DNA from: an uncultured Saprospiraceae bacterium | GTDB lineage: Bacteria > Bacteroidota > Bacteroidia > Chitinophagales > Saprospiraceae | NCBI GenBank assembly: GCA_938002705.1 | Contig: CALLAG010000045.1 | Coordinates: 1-11,236 of the forward strand | Direction of reading: 5' to 3' | DNA length: 11,236 bases | Part shown: piece after piece, positions 8,092-11,236 of the stretch | Position numbering within the stretch: the stretch's first letter is position 1 | How the letters are laid out: every line of letters begins with the position of its first letter | Position numbers and translations under genes: made by a program | The notes under the pieces: model-generated | What the model was told of the DNA's origin: nothing | The model's database searches: none | What the model saw: the letters and a program-made list of their open reading frames with translations, nothing else

Positions 8092-8979
8092 ATGAAAAAC
8101 ACTCTTCTTATACTGCTATTGGCCATAACCATAGCTACTAATCTTATGTCCCAAAATGACTTCAGCGACGTCACAATCACCACTGAGCAAGTGACAGATA
8201 ATATCTACATGCTACAGGGCGCAGGAGGCAATATCGCCATCCTCACAGGAGAAGATGGCACTCTTATGGTCGATGATCAATTTGCCCCACTAAGTGAGAA
8301 GATCATGGCAGCCATCAAAGATATCTCAGATAATTCTGTCCATTACTTACTGAATACACATTGGCACGGAGATCACACCGGCGGCAATGAGAATTTTGCT
8401 AATGCAGGTGCTACTATCATCGCTCATGATAATGTAAGAAAGAGATTAAGTACTGAGAATGTGAGACCTTTCGGAAGGACGACTCCAGCATCTCCAGAGG
8501 CAGCTTGGCCACAACTCACATTTAATGACGAGATGCATATCCATTACAACAATGAGAACATCCACCTGATCCATAATCATAATGCACATACTGACGGCGA
8601 TGCATTCGTCTACTTCTCAGATTCTAATGTCCTGCATATGGGAGACTGTTTTTTTAAAGATCGTTTTCCATTTATAGACAGAGACATGGGCGGCTCACCA
8701 GATGGCTATATCAAAGCGGTATCGCAAGCCATCCTCATCACAGATACTGATACCAAAATCATCCCAGGTCACGGAGCACTTGCCTCAAAAGAAGATCTGC
8801 TTAACTACTACAATATGCTCATAACCATGAGAGATAGAGTCAAGAAATCTATCAACGATGGACAATCTATGGAGGAAGCATTAGCCGCTAATCTGACTGA
8901 AGGCTATGAGTCTTGGGGTACAGGATTTATTAATGATGAAGCTATTGTTAAGGTGTTGTATGGGGCTTATAAGGAGTAG
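8092..8979 (+). CDS. Exported MBL-fold (metallo-beta-lactamase superfamily) hydrolase
   Basis: This 295-residue protein opens with a signal peptide (MKNTLLILLLAITIATNLMS, then Q), so it is probably periplasmic. The HxHxDH metal motif is THWHGDH, giving His90, His92, Asp94 and His95. His166 (NAHTDGD) follows, then Asp185 (MGDCFF) as the probable bridging ligand, and His227 (PGHG). The full binuclear zinc site is therefore present. The pattern fits general MBL hydrolases of Bacteroidota; nothing here singles out beta-lactam hydrolysis, and the substrate cannot be read from the sequence. Cys186 follows the bridging Asp but need not be a ligand. It starts 8 bases after the M14 peptidase stop and is probably the last gene of that transcript. 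No obvious terminator hairpin is seen in the 49 bases downstream. Confidence 0.88.
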   Translation: MKNTLLILLLAITIATNLMSQNDFSDVTITTEQVTDNIYMLQGAGGNIAILTGEDGTLMVDDQFAPLSEKIMAAIKDISDNSVHYLLNTHWHGDHTGGNENFANAGATIIAHDNVRKRLSTENVRPFGRTTPASPEAAWPQLTFNDEMHIHYNNENIHLIHNHNAHTDGDAFVYFSDSNVLHMGDCFFKDRFPFIDRDMGGSPDGYIKAVSQAILITDTDTKIIPGHGALASKEDLLNYYNMLITMRDRVKKSINDGQSMEEALAANLTEGYESWGTGFINDEAIVKVLYGAYKE

Positions 8980-9028
8980 TAGGTGAAGTGAATGTTTTAT
9001 ACACAGGTTTTGTAATATATTAACTTGA

Positions 9029-10048
9029 ATGAAGAATCTATTAATCTTATTTGTAATTATAAGCTTCGGTTGTAAATCGAATGAGACACTTATAGGAGAC
9101 AATAATAATGGTGTTTCAATGACTAATTTATATCCTTTTAAATATGATAAACTTTGGGGATACGCAGATTTTCATGGAAACACAATTATAAATCCTCAAT
9201 TTGAGGAAGCTGCTCTATTTAGTTACGGGATTGCATTGGTTAAAAAAGATAACTTATACGGATATATAAGTAATAAAGGTCATTGGAAAATAAAGCCCAA
9301 ATATATTAGTGCAGAAACATTTATTTTGGCACATTACCGTAGAAAAAACGATGACAGAATAACAACAAAAAGCTTAATAGCAAAAGTTAACAATGGGACA
9401 CGTGATATTTATATTAACTCAAACGGAGACCCACCAAAAGGAGAAAGGATTACTTATGGAGCTTGTGGAAATGGTCGAACTTTTCCTCGCTTAGATGAGT
9501 ATTCGATTAGAAATACAGATGGGACATATGAACTGAAGTACAAATATTATAAATTAAAGAATGATACATTCTGGCATAAAGTAATAGACACTACCCAACT
9601 CAGTATAGATACAATTATTCAGTTAAAATATGAATTTGCATTATTAAAAAAAGACTCTAAGTACGCAGTTTACAGTACTGATGTTTCAAAAGGATATGAT
9701 GTATTCAAAAATGAACGTATTATAATACCTGTAGATTCGTATTATACTGTTAGCCCAAAATTTATTTACGATGATGTAAAATTTAAAATGATTTATGGTG
9801 AGGAAGTACCAAGCTCAATATATAAGAAGGGAGATAAGTGGGGAATAATTGATATTAGAGGTCAAGAAATGGTACCATTTATTTATAATGATATAAAGGA
9901 AGAAAAGTATGGCAGTAGATACCTCGTCGAATTCGAAGAGGAAAAATTTGGCTATATCTCAATTATATCTGAATCGAAAAATGTAATCAGAGGAAGAGAA
10001 AATATTGGGTATAAATATGTAGTTAGAGAACACTTTAAAAGAAAGTAA
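9029..10048 (+). CDS. WG-repeat lipoprotein, AT-rich
   Basis: This 339-residue protein starts with a short hydrophobic signal ending in FGC, so Cys15 is probably lipidated and the protein membrane-anchored. The lipobox is loose but acceptable for this phylum. WG beta-repeats are clear near the N-terminus (KLWGYADFHG about 41-50; NLYGYISNKG about 75-84) and C-terminus (DKWGIIDIRG from about 269; KFGYISI about 314). Residues 100-260 keep the strand-rich character but lose the signature. WG repeats often fold as solenoids in envelope or accessory proteins; no enzymatic role is implied. Sampled 60-base stretches are 27-30% GC against 43-52% in sampled stretches of the upstream operon, suggesting different ancestry. 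The ATG at 9029 is preferred because the signal begins there. A hairpin-rich region follows immediately. Confidence 0.82.
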   Translation: MKNLLILFVIISFGCKSNETLIGDNNNGVSMTNLYPFKYDKLWGYADFHGNTIINPQFEEAALFSYGIALVKKDNLYGYISNKGHWKIKPKYISAETFILAHYRRKNDDRITTKSLIAKVNNGTRDIYINSNGDPPKGERITYGACGNGRTFPRLDEYSIRNTDGTYELKYKYYKLKNDTFWHKVIDTTQLSIDTIIQLKYEFALLKKDSKYAVYSTDVSKGYDVFKNERIIIPVDSYYTVSPKFIYDDVKFKMIYGEEVPSSIYKKGDKWGIIDIRGQEMVPFIYNDIKEEKYGSRYLVEFEEEKFGYISIISESKNVIRGRENIGYKYVVREHFKRK

Positions 10049-10082
10049 GTAAGCGACATTAGACGCTAAAAGTTCCTTATAC

Positions 10083-10343
10083 CCACGATGGTGGAGGTTT
10101 ATTAACCTCGATCTAATACACTTAGAACTAATGAATACTAATTTTAAGAATGAGTGTATTACATCGATGTCAGAGACATCGACGATCAGCTTTCAAACCA
10201 CCTTGTTGGTGACGACTTGTAGTCGTACACTGACATAAGTATCGGTCTCTTGACCGATGTAGTGTAATAAGCATTCTTTATAAATAATTCGTTTACTTCG
10301 GCTACAAGCCGAGGCTTAAGTTCCGTAAGCGACTACAAGTCGC
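10083..10343. repeat. Hairpin-rich palindromic repeat cluster
   Basis: This gene-free stretch holds eight short inverted repeats: CCAC/GTGG (10083-10094), GAGGTT/AACCTC (10094-10109), TCGATGTC/GACATCGA (10164-10182), AACCA/TTGGT (10196-10210), ACGACT/AGTCGT (10212-10226), ATCGGTC/GACCGAT (10241-10258), TCGGCT/AGCCGA (10298-10312) and GCGACT/AGTCGC (10329-10343). Three share a three-base loop: TGT in the 10212 hairpin, and its complement ACA in the last two, so those lie in the opposite orientation. The stem and loop sizes resemble REP/MITE-like elements. It could also serve as a terminator region for the WG-repeat gene, but no U-run follows a strong stem. No transposase is present. Confidence 0.8.
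10145..10281. repeat. Imperfect inverted repeat arms enclosing a central hairpin
   Basis: The left arm (10145-10182) reads AAGAATG, then a TTAC/CATCG segment ending in a hairpin. The reverse complement of the right arm (10241-10281) reads AAGAATG, TTATTACAC, TACATCGG, also ending in a hairpin with a short purine loop. The arms are therefore diverged copies facing each other around the ACGACT/AGTCGT hairpin. Separately, TAATACACT (10114-10122) can pair with AGTGTATTA (10153-10161). Confidence 0.55.
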
Positions 10344-10350
10344 CACGAAC

Positions 10351-10734
10351 AAATTAATAATATTCAATTTTCTTTTCTCTAACGGAGATGCTCATCTTAA
10401 GAATTTCTCATTGTTAGAAACGTCTGAAGGAGATTACATTTTAAGTCCAGCTTATGATCTATTGAATACAAGGATTCATGTCGGAGATACTTATTTTGCT
10501 TTGCACAAAGGGCTTTTCAAAGATGGATCTGTAATCAGCCCTACAAGAAACGATTTTTTAAATTTTGGTAAGAGGATCGGTATATCTGGGAAAAGGCTAG
10601 AGATGATTTATAGTTCTTTTCTTGATCATAAGGGTAAAGTATACTCCTTGATAGAAAAATCATTCTTAAGTGATAAAGCAAAGAAAGCCTATCTTATCCA
10701 TTATAATACAAGATGGAATAAGCTGACCAAATAA
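10351..10734 (+). pseudogene. hipA: HipA-type kinase toxin, C-terminal remnant
   Basis: The reading frame ending at 10734 encodes the last third of a HipA-family serine/threonine kinase, the toxin of HipBA-type persistence modules. The catalytic-loop signature NGDAHLKNFSLL (from 10381) matches the ATDGHAKNFSIF block of E. coli HipA. SPAYDLLNT (Asp codon at 10456) matches its metal-binding TPFYDI block. About 127 residues remain of a family usually near 310-440. Similarity begins around IIFNFLFS just after 10350; before that the open frame (from 10288) merely translates the hairpin repeats and contains no ATG, GTG or TTG. The N-terminal domain, the ATP-binding part and any HipB antitoxin are absent. 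A start at the TTG 10411 would lose the catalytic loop. I therefore read it as a 5'-deleted, inactive gene. Confidence 0.82.
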
Positions 10735-10742
10735 GAAATGCT

Positions 10743-11236
10743 ATGCAAATAACCAACAGCGACCAAAATGACCTCCCAAACATATTCGAACTATATCGAA
10801 TAGCTACAGATTATATGAAGTCAAAGAATCAAGTTTCATGGCCTGTGTTTCCACAAGAATTAATTGAGACTGAGATAGCAGAAAAGAGACAATGGAAGCT
10901 CGTCATAGAAGATCAGATCGTATGCATATGGGCAACAGCATTAAGCGATGAATTAATATGGGGAGAGGATAATACTACTCCGTCAGTATACATTCATAGA
11001 ATCGCTACTAACCCTAATTTCCGTGGACAAGGTTTTGTCAAAAAGATAGTGACTTGGGCAGATGCGTATTGTAAGAACAATAACTTGAAGTATGTCAGAA
11101 TGGATACCATTGGACATAACCCAGGTTTGATTAATCATTATACCAAGTGTGGGTTTGAGTTGATCGGGACACGTACACTTGAAGATACTACAGGCTTACC
11201 AGATCACTATAATGAAGGAGAGGCATATCTATTTCA
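10743..11236 (+). CDS. GNAT family N-acetyltransferase, 3' end cut by window
   Basis: From the ATG at 10743 an open frame runs to the window edge (164 complete codons, no stop). It shows the GNAT core: a charged N-terminal helix, a beta-strand region KLVIEDQIVCIWA (about residues 52-64), and motif A, IHRIATNPNFRGQGF, where Arg94-Gly-Gln-Gly97 form the acetyl-CoA pyrophosphate loop followed by helix VKKIVTWADAYC. Motif B region is NPGLINHYTKCGFELIG. The fold transfers an acetyl group from acetyl-CoA to an amine; the acceptor is unknown. Nearly the entire domain is present, so only a short C-terminus should be missing. It starts 8 bases after the hipA remnant, so the two may share a transcript. 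There is no signal peptide; the protein is cytoplasmic. Confidence 0.88.
   Translation, partial: MQITNSDQNDLPNIFELYRIATDYMKSKNQVSWPVFPQELIETEIAEKRQWKLVIEDQIVCIWATALSDELIWGEDNTTPSVYIHRIATNPNFRGQGFVKKIVTWADAYCKNNNLKYVRMDTIGHNPGLINHYTKCGFELIGTRTLEDTTGLPDHYNEGEAYLF

Larger units (their letters stand above)
2144..8979 (+). other. Probable five-gene operon (DUF4175 to MBL hydrolase)
   Basis: Five genes on the same strand are separated by 36, 11, -32 (overlap) and 8 bases, with no visible terminator or promoter-sized gap inside. This spacing supports one transcript. The 126-bp gap before 2144 and the 49-bp gap after 8979 mark the likely ends. The first three genes form an order I recognise as common in Bacteroidota; attaching two secreted hydrolase genes behind ybeY is less familiar to me. 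Confidence 0.65.

Noticed and set aside
8092..8979. True beta-lactamase (antibiotic resistance)
   Set aside because: The metal site is that of the whole superfamily; no feature specific to beta-lactam hydrolysis is visible.
8881..9102. 73-codon minus-strand frame across the MBL/WG gap
   Set aside because: It mostly overlaps two well-supported genes and shows no recognisable domain.
10411..10734. Complete 107-residue gene starting at TTG 10411
   Set aside because: HipA homology, including the catalytic loop, extends upstream of that codon, so the start is artificial.

Overview
The window looks like chromosomal DNA of a Bacteroidota bacterium. Three things point there: a secreted M14 peptidase ending in a type IX secretion sorting domain, the gene order DUF4175 - ATP-binding protein - ybeY, and translation starts without clear Shine-Dalgarno sequences. 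All recognisable genes lie on the + strand. A finer placement (for example Saprospiria) is only a guess.

Layout. Positions 1-664 are non-coding: about 3.65 copies of an imperfect tandem repeat of 181-183 bp. A secreted S37/S28-like serine peptidase follows (734-2017). Next comes a tightly packed, probably co-transcribed block (2144-8979): a giant DUF4175 membrane/coiled-coil protein, a small RsbW-like GHKL ATP-binding protein, the rRNA-processing factor YbeY with a TTG start, a T9SS-exported M14 zinc carboxypeptidase whose start lies inside ybeY, and an exported metallo-beta-lactamase-fold hydrolase. The block mixes housekeeping and regulatory genes with secreted hydrolases.

From 9029 the character changes to an accessory region. 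There is an AT-rich WG-repeat lipoprotein gene (9029-10048), then about 270 bp packed with short perfect hairpins (10083-10343) and no gene of its own. Directly after it lies the C-terminal third of a HipA-type kinase toxin with no start codon (10351-10734), and then a GNAT acetyltransferase cut by the window edge (10743-11236).

Working together: the peptidases, the MBL protein and the WG lipoprotein all carry export signals and probably act in the envelope or outside the cell. The ATP-binding protein and YbeY are cytoplasmic. I see no complete novel defence or mobile system. The strongest unexplained structures are the 181-bp tandem repeat array and the hairpin array fused to the broken hipA gene.
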